Positions 1 through 9,965 of a stretch of DNA of 64,000 nt are shown here, piece by piece. The DNA lies in contig OX235262.1 in assembly GCA_944472135.2 (NCBI GenBank), positions 170,995,509-171,059,508 of the forward strand, read 5' to 3'. The translations under genes and the position numbers were made by a program. The notes under the pieces were generated by a model. It made no database searches and was not told where the DNA came from. It was given only the letters and a program-made list of their open reading frames with translations. This stretch comes from Trichobilharzia regenti (lineage: Eukaryota > Platyhelminthes > Trematoda > Strigeidida > Schistosomatidae). Every line of letters starts with the position of its first letter. Within the stretch, counting starts at the first letter, position 1.

Positions 1-405
1 TGCTTTCCATCCTATCATCTGACCTTCAGTATGGAAATGGTGAAAACAGCTGTTAATGGAAGTTTGCAGAAGGCTGTTTGAAATACTCTTCGTGACGCTT
101 AGGCCAAGTCTCCCAACTATTCAGACGGACTGACTTCATATTCTTGCTAAGAATCCGCATCTTGTTCTTTATACTGCGTGCAGTAGATTCCCACCTTAAT
201 TTCAGAGTGATAAAGTTCTGCCTGGCTTTCCTGATCCTACCACTGACATCCTCATCTACACCCTTTAGAGTTAAAACGATTTTCCCGAGATACGTTTAAA
301 AAAAGTGACCCTTAAGATTTCTCTCACTGATGGTGATTGGTGCTTTTCGTTGTTGTTGATTAGGTATCCTCATCACTTCTTTCTTCTCTATGCTCAGAAA
401 CCAGG
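1..405 (-). mobile_element. RTE-like retrotransposon fragment (RT C-terminal region)
   Basis: Read on the minus strand, this encodes the stretch after the RT palm of the RTE/SR2-type protein, including 'GVDEDVSGRIRKARQNFITL' and, further on, 'KNKMRI' and 'NMKSV'. The same order occurs in every other RTE copy here. The window edge cuts off its 3' side. Stops and frameshifts break it, so it is a dead fragment. The upstream end fades near 405, where the recognisable 'EVMR' segment stops. Confidence 0.82.
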
Positions 406-599
406 GTTTTCCATCCGAAAAACTGAGGCCTGGTCAAAGTAGAGTATACGGAAGCCTACCGTTTCCACTCGGCTTCTTTTGACTTTTTAGATAGCATTGA
501 ATAACTTCATCTTGCACACTAATTGACCAGTTTTAAATATATGTTCAGCTACAGCACTGCTTTATTATCCAAAGTTTACCTTTTTTCTAGCCAAGCAGG

Positions 600-815
600 A
601 CAATGCTGTTTGACTATTTTAGATAGAAAACACGCATTAAACGCTCTTTATATCTCACTCCACGGCCACCCAGGTATCAAATTTATCATCGAAGCAGAAG
701 CTGGACAAAAATTTCGTTTCTGGACGTTCGACTAGCAAGGAAGTTTGATGGAACATTCAGTAGATCAGTATATAGAAAACCTACGTAAAACAGCCAGTTG
801 ACAAACATTTACAGT
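600..815 (+). mobile_element. Penelope-like element RT fragment
   Basis: The plus strand encodes 'HPGIKFIIEAEAGQKFRF' and, after a stop and frame change, 'FDGTFSRSVYRKPT'. In Penelope-like RTs this block follows the YxDD catalytic box, where a 'F.DV' strand is followed by an 'SVYRKPT' motif. No catalytic aspartates or GIY-YIG domain are present, so only a slice survives. It abuts the next RTE piece almost directly, suggesting one element broke the other. Confidence 0.68.
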
Positions 816-822
816 TAAGTGT

Positions 823-1662
823 CGATAAATCTCCTCGTCAAGCTGCCAAAGAAGGGCCTGTGCAAGACCTGACGTGGAATAATGCTCTTGTCCATGCCAA
901 GTAAACAACCAGCACCAATCACCATCAACAGGAGAGATTTAAAAGAGATTACTTCCTCCCTTCACTTATCTGGCCAGGAGGCATCGTTTCAACTAAAAGC
1001 CAGCGGAACACATGAAGATGTGAAAGCAGCCAGCCACAATCATGAAGGTAAGATACGCCTTCGTCAACCTGACACCAGTTTGTAAATCTTCTGTACTCAG
1101 TGTAAGGAACAAGATTCAGATTTTCAACACTAATTTCAAGTCGGTCAGTTCTTCTATCCGAGTCAGAAATGTGTACCGCGTGTCACGGAAAGGATTTCCA
1201 ATAGGTCACTGCAGACTCGTATCAACAGCTGCCACCTGCACTGGCTGGTTCCATACTGAAGATCAACACGTCAGCCGGTCAATCGACCAGAAAGAATTAG
1301 CAAGAAGAAACTCTGGCTTGGTGGCTGTCTGGCTGGTAACAAAACAACAGTCGAGATCTGGTCACTCAACAAATTTGTAAGAGAAAATGGAAATGGATAG
1401 GGTCGCTCATATGTTGAGGAGGCCAGCGAATGACATCGCGCTTAATGCACGCGAGTGAGAGGTGAACGGGAGGCGATGAGTGGGTCTTGAATGTGACAGT
1501 GACATGGAAGAGATCGTGCTAGGAGGTGGAGGAGGAGATGAGAGATTATGGTCAATCGTGGATTTGGCTGAAGAGGACAGCGGAATATAGAAGGAATCGG
1601 AGATGTGTTGTTGAAACCCCATGTTCCACTTGGAATCCAAAGGAATAATAATATAAATAAAT
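823..1662 (+). mobile_element. RTE-like retrotransposon, 3' half
   Basis: The plus-strand frames read through the RTE C-terminal half. They include 'DKSPRQAAKEGP' (the helix after the RT catalytic core), the 'FNTNFKSV' region, 'RKWKWIGSL' (usual form [13 protein letters not shown]) and the last block 'RRCVVETPCSTWNPKE'. The copy ends with the family tail at about 1615-1662, followed by AATAATATAAATA. Several frameshifts and stops are present. It is truncated at its 5' side, as expected for incomplete target-primed reverse transcription. Confidence 0.85.
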
Positions 1663-2442
1663 ATCAAACGAAACCTGGTAATACCTCTTGCGACAGCTAT
1701 TCGAAGAATCGGCAGCTTTGAATCAGAAGATGAACAGACTGTAAAATTTACGTAGACACTGAATGAAAATGACTACCGTTCATGCTTAGTAGATTAACCC
1801 ATGCATAGAAGCCATAATCAACAAAAAAAAGCACCTTAGTACTGATGTTCATAAATGGGGACTTCAGCGCCGACAATCTTGCCAGCATACCTAAAGAAGA
1901 GAAAGTCATACGCTCTGAAAAAGAACACCCTTTTCATCTGCATTATCACTGGTATTCTCTTGCTCTAGAAAATTAACAGATAAAGGCTAAAACCAGTATT
2001 ATCTATTTATTCTATCGAACTGTTAAAAATAAAGCATCAGAAGCGCATTTAATATCATCGTGTTTCAAAATAACCAACAAGTTATAAGTGTCATAATGGC
2101 AGAATTTTTGTTTTTCCCATTTCTAATAAGATTAATTTATTTATAGACAGCATACTTCAAAATAAAAGTGATTCTTTGATGATAACTGATGATGATAATT
2201 GTTATAAAGAGAAAGATGGCATCCTAATTTTTTCTTTGCTTTTGAGTGACAAAACATTCTGTAAAGAAGTTATCTCATGGGAGATGACATTTTGAACCTT
2301 AACATTTGTTTTCTCAATACTTTTTAAAGCTGAATAAGATGAGAAAAGTTATCAACACACAAAAAAGTATTTATAAATAACTTAAAGAGAAATGTTTTGT
2401 AATTTTAGTGAATGAGAAATCAACTGTGCCACTTAAGATATC
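1663..2442. other. Unassigned AT-rich sequence
   Basis: Between two RTE copies. No reading frame, tRNA-like motif or recognised repeat was seen. It may be unique DNA or very old repeat. Confidence 0.5.
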
Positions 2443-3365
2443 ATGTATTATTATTATTATTGTTTCCTTTAATTCCTAGAGGAACATAGGACTTCAGCTA
2501 CACGTCTCCATTGAGTTCGGTTCTCCGCCAACGTTTTCACCACATGGCTCCATGTCTACCCAAATGCTTTCATCTCCTCTTCACATCACCTACTCCATGT
2601 CACACACGCACTGACGACCAACTCACCGCTTTCCGTTCTGGTTCCAGTGGAGGGATGGCCTGTCGTGTGATATTACTTGATGGTTTTCTCAGGGTATGGC
2701 CACTCCACCTCCAATTCTTCATGCATATTTCTTGCACAATCGGTTCCTGGCTGGGTTGATTTGCTCCCATAGTTCCCTGTTGCTGATCTTTTTTGGCCGG
2801 CCATCTGATCTTGAGTAGTATATTGAGCGAAGACAGCTGTTGATGAAGGTCTGAAGTTTGTTTGAGATGCTCTTTATGACGCGCAGTGCAAGTCTCTGAT
2901 CCGTATGGTGAGTAGCACTGACTGACTTCATATTGGATTTGAAAATCCGGATCTTAATTTTGATGCTGAGTGCTGTAGACCTCCACACAGACTTGAGAGT
3001 AATGAAAGCTTGTCTTGCTTTTTCGATCCTCGCTTTGATGATATCCTCATTGGTTCCGTCCGCCTGCAGTTGAAACGGTTCCTCCCAGGTAAGTAGTTAG
3101 GCAAAGGAGATCGCCTTTTTCAGATTTCTCCCGTTTATGCTGGCTGATTGTTATTTATTATTGCTGTTGTTGCTGTTGACCGCTGTTGCTGTTTTCTCTA
3201 TGTTCACCTGAAAGAAGTCCTATCTTCTCTGGATGCTTTTTCTGTCAAATTGTTGTTTTTCACTTTCATAACTTTCAGTTTGTGAGAAATCAAACATATG
3301 TCATCGGTGAAGTCCAGATATTTCAAGTATTGTGTGGGTCCATTTTATGCCTGTTTTCTCGCTGT
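2443..3365 (-). mobile_element. RTE-like retrotransposon, 3' half
   Basis: The copy begins at its 3' end with TTATTATTATT-type repeats and the family tail ('...CCTTTAATTCCTAGAGGAAC' on the plus strand). On the minus strand it encodes '[19 protein letters not shown]', 'LWEQINPAR', 'TALSIKIKIRIF' and further upstream 'YLGGTVSTAGG'. It stops upstream near the segment preceding the linker ('MDPHNT.NIW'). In-frame stops make it non-coding. It is close in sequence to the copies at 35871-36698 and 56285-57245. Confidence 0.88.
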
Positions 3366-3789
3366 CCATCACATATCATCTACACATCCCATATTATGAG
3401 AATGATTATATGAAAAGAAAAAAACTTTCACTTTCCTTCGTAAAGACTATTACTACTATGTTTTCAAATTACTTCTCCTGAAGTTTTAGAGTTGACAACT
3501 TCTAAATATGTAATTCTCCAGGATTTAGTTTGTAAGAGTTTGTATTCATACTTGTGAAGTTATTGAAATACCATGTTTTCGTAGATGTTACTTTCAAATC
3601 AACAGATTATTTTATTATAGTGGTTCTTGTCAAATTGTCCTAAGGAAATTCACTCTAAGTGCCAAGTTGCTGATTTCACTTTCAGACATATATGTGACTG
3701 ACATGAACTGCTTCATTCCAATGATTCTACTGTCATAGATGGCACAAATGTTGAAATTAAGTCTAGTGTTAAATACACTGACTTGTGCT
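3366..3789. other. Unassigned AT-rich sequence
   Basis: No gene or repeat recognised. It begins with a short A-run beside the RTE and ends at the next SINE-like repeat. Confidence 0.45.
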
Positions 3790-4090
3790 AATATTAAATG
3801 GTTGGAGTCAATCGCCCTTAGGAAGCCTTGGACCTAGGTTTCGTGCTAGTTGACACTCAGCAGTCAGAAAAGTGTATCTGCAACTTTGAATGAACTTATT
3901 TCCTTTCTGAGATTCGAGCCTACGTCATCCAGTGAGGGCTGCAGTCAGAGACGTTATCACTGAGCTATTTGGGCTCACAACTGACCTCTTGTAGGACTGT
4001 ATTGGGTAACAACAACAGGTAACGGGTAACAGCAACACAAGACTAGACACATTACACTAGTTGCTAACTAGTGTCCAACCAAAAGTACAA
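3790..4090 (-). mobile_element. tRNA-derived SINE-like repeat, family C
   Basis: The minus strand carries an A-box-like 'TAGCTCAGTGATAACG' and a B-box-like 'GGCTCGAATCTC' about 45 bp apart, the arrangement of a tRNA-type RNA polymerase III promoter. The surrounding ~300 bp recurs at 27392, 28700 and 47012. Shared blocks include 'GGAAGCCTTGGACCTAGG' at the left and 'GACACATTACACTAGTT' at the right. It has no coding capacity. The parent tRNA was not identified. Confidence 0.68.
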
Positions 4091-4161
4091 TTGAATTGTG
4101 TATTTCCTCTAATTGTCCCTGATCTTTCTACATCTTGTTAATTTGTAGAAGAAAATGTCGT

Positions 4162-4237
4162 CTGTGTCGGTGGTACAGCGGTAGAATGCTTGCCAGCAAC
4201 GCCTGCTGTTCGGGGTTCAATCTCCGGTCGACGAACT
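4162..4237 (+). tRNA. tRNA-Gly-like pseudogene or SINE head
   Basis: The sequence 'CGGTGGTACAGCGGTAGAAT' followed by a GCC-containing region and 'GGGGTTCAATCTCCGG' closely follows the layout of eukaryotic tRNA-Gly (A box and B box in place). The acceptor stem and anticodon arm pair poorly, so it is probably not a working tRNA. It also resembles the head of SINE-A below, so it could be a headless-body relic of that SINE. Confidence 0.5.
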
Positions 4238-4557
4238 GCTTCCGTCTAAGACAATCAAGTGTGTCACTCAGTCACTACTTTTACAATTTGTTAATTCATG
4301 TATTCTATCGATTCTTCCTTATTGTTCACCTTACCTTAATCTTTTATTGGCTACCTAAGAAAGCCTTTGTCACACTGCTGGTGGCACTAAAATTTTCTAG
4401 TAGAGTGAATGGCGGACTTTGAGCATCATGTTTATACACAACTTTCCTCTAGCAGTTCATCAGGAAGGACTTTAAGCAATCATATCAAGGATATGATTAT
4501 GAGTGGCAATATGAAACTTTAAACTTTCTAGGTATCAGGTATATAAGTCTAATTTCA

Positions 4558-4895
4558 ATAGTTGGTTTGTAAAGATTAGATTTATTTTTACGATTCGATC
4601 AAGGATTGATATTGGTTAGAGAACCATTGAAAACTAGCACTGGAGTACTGGACAGCTGTTTCAGCCTAGTTTGGTAGAAGTTAGAATTCATGGGCCGGTC
4701 ACTGAATCGAGTTCCAGTGGCTGAATGATATACGAGCCTACTTTGTAACCGGAAGGTCTTGGGTTCGAACCGTGCTGGTGGGTGCGTACTGCCGATGATA
4801 CCCAAACTAGGATGAAACAGCTGTGTATTACTCCAGTGGTGGTTTTCAATGGTTCTCCAACTGATATCAATCCATGATGAACTCGTTAAAACAAA
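4558..4895 (+). mobile_element. Fold-back hammerhead SINE-B copy
   Basis: The plus-oriented body at 4676-4885 has a tRNA-like A box ('AGTGGCTGAATGATATACGA'), a B box ('GGGTTCGAACC'), then a decayed hammerhead core ('CCGATGA...GGATGAAAC') and the SINE-B tail. To its left (4588-4672) lies an inverted copy of the hammerhead 3' half plus tail. The element therefore has ~85 bp inverted arms. Position U4 of the hammerhead core is C, so cleavage activity is unlikely. Confidence 0.72.
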
Positions 4896-4929
4896 ATATA
4901 ACTCTGATTTCTCAGTAGTATTTATTAAG

Positions 4930-5092
4930 TTTTAAATCGTTTGTGAACTGACATTATGTAACATTTGCAAGTACGTTGAAGTTGACCTATACATAAACTT
5001 AGTAATTTCTTCAGGCTGTACGCAGTTGATGAGAATCCCACTAAATAAACGATGATGTCAGCTGGATTTGCACAAATTTTCGTTGTTGCTTT
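4930..5092 (-). mobile_element. Possible PLE linker-region fragment
   Basis: It shares 'CTGTACGCAGTTGATGAGAA' with the PLE copies at 55377-55600 and 63110-63240, where the matching minus-strand sequence is coding and lies between the RT palm and the endonuclease. No PLE motif is complete here. The assignment rests on this shared segment. Confidence 0.42.
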
Positions 5093-5690
5093 ATTCATAA
5101 TCATTTATACATTAGCCTTCCAATCGGTAGTTACTTCGTTAAGAATGAAATTCAATTGAATTTCAAAATAAAATAAAATGTCTGAATCGGAAATCATTAG
5201 GTGAATGAATGAATCATCAGCTTATTTTTGGATTATCGAGTTAGTGTAATTGTTGATGGAAATTTAGTGCTTCATCTATTCAAGTTTTACAGTCAGTTGA
5301 GTTTCGTATCCTGTTTTCTTTTATTCATATACGCTTTTATATGAGTTGATTGCAACAGAAACTGAACCACTGTGTGAGTTGAATATTAGGGGGATTTGTC
5401 TGGTGAAAAAAACCAACAAATATTGGAATTTTTACATGCATATCCAAATATGTATATATATTTAACTGATGAATTATGTATTCACTAGTCAATTATGCAA
5501 CTTTTATTCTATTTATTAGTATCATGCTGTTTTATTTACCATTAGAACAGTAATCAAGATTGTGGTTTGTTTTAGCATCTGATTTTGAAGCTATGAGTTG
5601 AATATAACTGTATAGAAATAAGGCTATCAGCTATTCATTTCAATTGTTGAGTTCCGATCAAGAAGGGATATCAGGTAGACAGCGTTTTTG
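5093..5690. other. Unassigned AT-rich sequence
   Basis: No coding frame or recognised repeat. Confidence 0.45.
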
Positions 5691-5694
5691 TTCT

Positions 5695-5860
5695 ATTTTG
5701 GGAATTTTCAACAGTGTGGACCCATAACCTTGTTAGGGGTCGAATACAAGACCTTCAGGTTAGGCGACCATACTCGTTGACCATTCATTCACTTGTGCTG
5801 GAGTTCACTGAGGGGTAACTTCTAACTTTGTGATGTTGCGCCACCCTCACTAATGCCTTC
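5695..5860 (-). repeat. Divergent tRNA-like short repeat
   Basis: On the minus strand a B-box-like 'GTATTCGACCCC' lies after 'CCTGAAGGTCTT', resembling the SINE-B tRNA part. The rest is too divergent to align by eye. Confidence 0.35.
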
Positions 5861-5889
5861 GAATAGTTTCAAACATTTGGTTTCCTTGG

Positions 5890-6712
5890 TAAATTTCGAT
5901 AAAGAAAGGAAAACGAAATTTGCAGTATAAAATGATATCATTCTATTTGACAGGTTCTCATCAGCTGCAGATCACCTGAAATTACAAATGTTCTATAGAT
6001 GATAATAACATACTTTAGTGTTTGAGTGGTAGTAGAGAAGAAATTCTATAAAAATGACGTATCCAAAATGTGGGCATTACAATTCTTTGTTTAAGATTTC
6101 GTCATCAATTTATACACTTTTAAAGTAGAAAAGAGGGGGGAGGGGTAAGACAGAAAACGGAAAAAAATATTTAACAAAACAGTGTTACCTTGTAGGTTCA
6201 CATAGCAATTCAAAAAACAAAAGCGGTTATAGTTTATGAGATTAAGATTTGTTCAGTGGGTTGAGATCACTGATATGGATGACTAATTAATGTAATCAAA
6301 ATCAAAATTTACCTACCAATAGAGCGAGAGGTTAATCACACTCTCTTTCTGTATGCATAAGTCTGGTTTAAATCGTTTGATTGCGATCGCTTCGGCAAAT
6401 CATAATAAATTTGCTGTTCTTTGTCTACTTAATATTTTGAAGGACTTAGAAACCTCTACGAGATGTCCGGTATCAAAAAAATATCTGACAACTGCACTCT
6501 GAGAATATTTGCTTCCTTTCAGGCACAAGCTTCTTGGAAAATGTTCAGAAAGCTGGACAGAAGCCTTTCTTTCCGTCCTTCCAATGTACTTGCTCCCGCA
6601 TGTGCACGTAAAATCATAAACGCAGTTGGAGGTGACATCAGCAGGGTATTTATCCAGTTTTGAGTGGCTTATAGCACATGTAGTGCTGCATAGTGTGACC
6701 AACTTGGTTGCA
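5890..6712 (-). mobile_element. Penelope-like element: GIY-YIG endonuclease end
   Basis: Minus strand 6702-6400 is open and encodes the PLE endonuclease: 'VYDFTCTCGSKYIGRTERKA' (the paired cysteines before the GIY-YIG-like 'KYIGR'), then a 'SEHFP' helix and 'DTGHLVEVSKSFKIL'. This family combines RT and GIY-YIG nuclease in one protein that nicks target DNA. About 500 bp downstream on the minus strand (6390-5890) looks like 3' untranslated sequence, judged from 'GACAGGTTCTCATCAGCTG', which resembles other PLE ends. The frame joins the linker units described next. Confidence 0.82.
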
Positions 6713-6720
6713 GGGAAGCA

Positions 6721-6903
6721 TGTGCGTCGGTGGTACAGTGGTTAGGACTCTCACCGACCATGCACATGGTCTGAGGTTCTATCCCCTGCCGTCGCACACC
6801 TGATATCTATGGTAGGCCTGCAAAATTTGGGCTACCGATATCCATACTGAAAATTCCATACTAGTACCAAAAATACAGTTTGGAATCAAGCTGTAATAAA
6901 AAC
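6721..6903 (+). mobile_element. SINE-A (tRNA-derived), inserted in PLE
   Basis: The tRNA-like head at 6722-6797 starts with GTGCGTC and ends with GTCGCAC, nearly a 7 bp acceptor stem. It has an A box 'TGGTACAGTGGTTAGGAC' and a B box 'GGTTCTATCCC'. The body continues through 'GCAAAATTTGGGCTACCG' and 'CCATACTAGTACCAAAAATA', as in the copy at 30820-31015, and ends A-rich. It interrupts one of two tandem PLE units. Confidence 0.8.
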
Positions 6904-7805
6904 ATTTCTCTTTACTGCTCCTTTCATCCTCTTTTCAGTCTTTTGTGATACTGCTCCTCCTTTGCATGGAAGTCAAATGAACACTTTCCTCTTTTTAACT
7001 GTTGGATATTTCGCTTTCTCATCTCTTTCTTTGCTGTACTTTAGGATAAATTCTTTTAGATACCTGTTTTTCTTAGGGCATTTTTCAATAAAGCCTAATT
7101 CATCTTCTACCTTGTTGGAGAACATTACTTCTTGGGTCTGTCGTACAGTGTTCTTACTAATCCTTGCTTATAGCTTATAGGGCAGAAGCCGTTGTAGTGA
7201 AGATATTGTCCAGTCCAGGTTTCTTTTCTATAGATGGAATTTTTAACCACTCCATCGTGACATCAGCAGGGTATTTATCCAGTTTTGAGTGGCTTATAGA
7301 AGGAGTGGTGCTGTATAACTTTATGAGTTTTGCTGCTGGGACGCTTCTTTTTATTGAACCTTTCAGTCTTTTGTCAATCTTTTGTGACACTGCATCTCCT
7401 TTGAATGGGAGACAAAGAAACACTTTCTTCTTTTCTACAGTTGCGTGTTTTCCTTTCTTATCTTTTTCTCTGCTATACTTTTACATAAATCCCTTAGAGT
7501 ATCCATTTTCTCCTAGGCATTTCTCGACAAAATCTAATTCTTCTTCGACCTGAGTTGGTCAACATAGCTTTCTGGTTGTGTCGTACATAGTCCTCACTAA
7601 CCCCGTTTACAGCTTATGGGACAAAAGCTGTTATAGTGAAGATATTTCCCAGTCAAAGTTTGTTTTCTTTAGATGGATTTTCGATCGTGCCTTCGTTTGT
7701 TCTTTTTACATTTACATCCAGAAAATTGAACTCATTACTGTGTTCATATTCCATGGTGAATTTGATGTTTGGATGGGCCTTCGAATAGCTTCTACTTCAT
7801 CTTGA
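6904..7805 (-). mobile_element. PLE RT-to-nuclease linker, partial tandem duplication
   Basis: The minus strand encodes the PLE segment 'GLVRTMYDTTRKLC', then 'EEELDFVEKCLGENGYSKGF', 'VEKKKVFLCLPFKGDAVSQK' and 'HSKLDKYPADVT', in the usual family order. The same segment occurs twice: unit B at about 7257-7690, and unit A at 6904-7255 plus 6632-6718, split by SINE-A. The sequence GTGACATCAGCAGGGTATTT begins both units. PLEs are known to form such partial tandem copies. Stops break both. Confidence 0.8.
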
Positions 7806-8399
7806 CATGGTGGATTCCACCGGTCATAACCTCCAACTGCTGGCAGATATTCAGGTTATATAACTTGCCGGAATCTAGGGTTAATTTCAGTTGTTGGATT
7901 TGCATTATGAATCAACGACCAATCATTTAAATTCTTAAGCGTTACTCTTTAAACTGAGTCAGAAAATACCTTCTGCATCAAGTGAATCAGTTCAGTAGTT
8001 ATTTGCATTTGTGTAATTCTCTGAACCAAAATAACCAATTTTTGGGATATATACAGCAAGTCCGTAAACTACTAAGAAACGGTTCTTTATATTATTTTCT
8101 AAAATATTTATTTTAAGGCAGAGTGTCACTGAGTTCAAATCAATTGTCACCTATGTCAAATATAGGCTATTCAACTTGGCCACTTTGCGGTTGCGAAACA
8201 CATTATACGTACATATATACATACATACATGTCGCAGCCAGTTCATGACTATGTTCCACTTTTTCACTTACAGTGAAATAGAACAAAACCAATTTTCAGC
8301 TAAGAAAGATAATAGATATTGTACACTGTTCATAATTTAGTAAAGAAATGTTTTCGAGTTGAACACACCGATAGCACTTTACTCCTACTTATCTTCTTG
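7806..8399. other. Unassigned AT-rich sequence
   Basis: No recognised gene. A short ATACATACAT run lies near 8212-8230. The 5' part may be decayed PLE. Confidence 0.4.
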
Positions 8400-8700
8400 T
8401 GTAGTTCGGTAGATTGAAACTATGGCGACGGAATGATTTTTGCAAAATCTCCCTCTGAACGACATACTTACAATATTTGATACTTATTTGAAGTTTTTGA
8501 CTAAATTTGTCATAATTCTACTTCTTTCTTTTAGATTGTGTACCATTGTTCTAACGTTTGCATATCAAACACTGACTTAACCCTTATTATTTGTCTGTGT
8601 GAGAGGAGTGCTTGGTATGTCATTCTTGCTGACTGAGTTTTGATCCCACCCCATTTGGGAATATTCTTCTTGATTCTTAGATACTTCTCACAGGTGAATT
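8400..8700 (+). repeat. Dispersed repeat D copy
   Basis: It shares ordered blocks with 21955-22325, 51655-52020 and others: 'ATTGTGTACCATTGTTCTAA', 'CGTTTGCATATC', 'CCTTATTATTTG', 'GTCATTCTTGCTGACTGAG' and 'TTTTGATCCCACC'. There is no coding capacity or clear end structure. The repeat class is unknown. Confidence 0.62.
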
Positions 8701-8916
8701 TAGGTTATTTAACTTTGTTGTACAGCATTAAAATTGTTTATGAGATCGAATTTAATCTGTATAGCAGCCTAACGCCATTTTTTAAACGACTTTGAGTTTT
8801 CGATTTTATATTTGTTAATCAGAGTTGGTTTCAAATGACTGCCTTTTTACTGTCGTTAGGGCATTTTGTGACTGTGCGTAATTCAAGGAGTTTATGGTTA
8901 GCTATACAGTGGAGCT

Positions 8917-9160
8917 GTGCGTCAGTGGCACCGAGGTGGAATTCTCCCTAACCACACATGTTGTTTGTGTTTCAATCCCTGGCCGTTGACGCACTCCTTT
9001 GCCTAGCTAGGCCAGTAACAAGACTGGTAAAGAGGGGAGGTTAAGCGTGAGGCTAGCAACCCCATCCCGTAAAAATAAATATCACTGCTAGTGAGAGTTC
9101 AATGCTTTAGCTTGAAGCCCTGTGTTCCACTGGAAATACAGTGGAATGCAAACATCAGCT
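8917..9160 (+). mobile_element. SINE-A, long form with LINE-like tail
   Basis: The tRNA-like head at 8917-8994 begins GTGCGTC and ends GACGCAC, a perfect 7 bp acceptor-type pairing, with a B box 'TTTCAATCCCTGG'. The body includes 'GACTGGTAAAGAGGGGAGG' and 'AAGCGTGAGGCTAGCAACCC', shared in reverse with 46675-46810 and 50095-50290. It ends with 'CTTGAAGCCCTGTGTTCCAC', matching the 3' tail of the RTE family. Confidence 0.76.
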
Positions 9161-9296
9161 TCTCACATTCAGATCACAGTACGTGGGCTTTATTCGCTTC
9201 ACTCTTCATGAGGCAGCTAAATATCAGTTCACTATTTAATACTTTAGCATTATAACAAGCTCAAAAACTATTTTGAATGTTCATTGGGAGGAATAT

Positions 9297-9743
9297 CGCT
9301 TTTAAATTTTAGTGGATATAGCTGTCAGAAACTTGGTCAGCGCGTCACGAAAAATATTTCCAACAAGCCATTGAAGACTTTTATCAACAGTCGCCACGTT
9401 CACTGACTCCATACTGAAGATCGAATAGCCAACCGGCTGGCCAGAAAGAACTAGCCGCAAGAAACTCTAGCTGGCTGACTGGCATTAAATCAACAGGCGA
9501 GAGCCGATTGTTCCACTTCGTCGAATAACGTCGTACGCAACGCAGGCCATTGTGAGAGTGTAATCTCAACGAGAATCGATGAATGGGTCGTAGGAACGAG
9601 GTTGACATGTAGGAGATCGCGTTAGGAGGATTGGAAGGGGAGACGAGAGATTATGGTCAAACATGGACCTAGGTAATGAGGAGAGCAGAACACATAAGAA
9701 TGTTCAGATGTGTTGTTGAAGCCCTATGCTCCACTTGGAACTC
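9297..9743 (+). mobile_element. RTE-like retrotransposon, 3' end
   Basis: The plus strand follows the family's C-terminal layout: the 'HEKYFQQAIEDFYQQS' region, a 'GRRNEVDM.EIAL' stretch, and the tail 'GAAGCCCTATGCTCCACTTG'. It lacks its final simple repeat because SINE-A sequence begins at 9746. It is non-coding by stops and shifts. Confidence 0.78.
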
Positions 9744-9745
9744 GT

Positions 9746-9833
9746 GTGCGTCGGTAACACAGTGGTTAGGACTCTCACCGACCATGCACATGGTCCGAGG
9801 TTCAATCCCTGCCGACGCACACCTGATATAGGA
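9746..9833 (+). mobile_element. SINE-A head (truncated) between two RTE tails
   Basis: A near-perfect tRNA-like unit at 9746-9820. GTGCGTC pairs with GACGCAC over 7 bp. The A box is 'AACACAGTGGTTAGGAC' and the B box 'GGTTCAATCCC'. Only a dozen bases of body ('ACCTGATATA') follow, so it is 3'-truncated. It sits at the junction of a duplicated RTE 3' end. Confidence 0.78.
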
Positions 9834-9965
9834 CTGGGCGGAGGAGATGAGAGATTATGGTCAAACATGGACCCAGGTAAACAGGATAGCAGAACATAGT
9901 AAAGAGTGTAGATGTGTGTTTTAAGCGCTATATCCCACTCGGAACTCAAGGGAATAATAATAATT
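9834..9965 (+). mobile_element. Second RTE 3' tail
   Basis: It repeats the last ~130 bp of the RTE family ('GAGGAGATGAGAGATTATGG' to 'GGAACTCAAGGGAATAATAA') that already occurred at about 9625-9743. The two are similar but not identical. This is the complete 3' terminus with its AATAATAAT repeat. Confidence 0.78.

Noticed and set aside
9746..9820. A functional tRNA gene
   Set aside because: The acceptor stem and boxes are good, but the T-arm and anticodon loop do not form a proper cloverleaf and the same unit heads several SINE-A copies.
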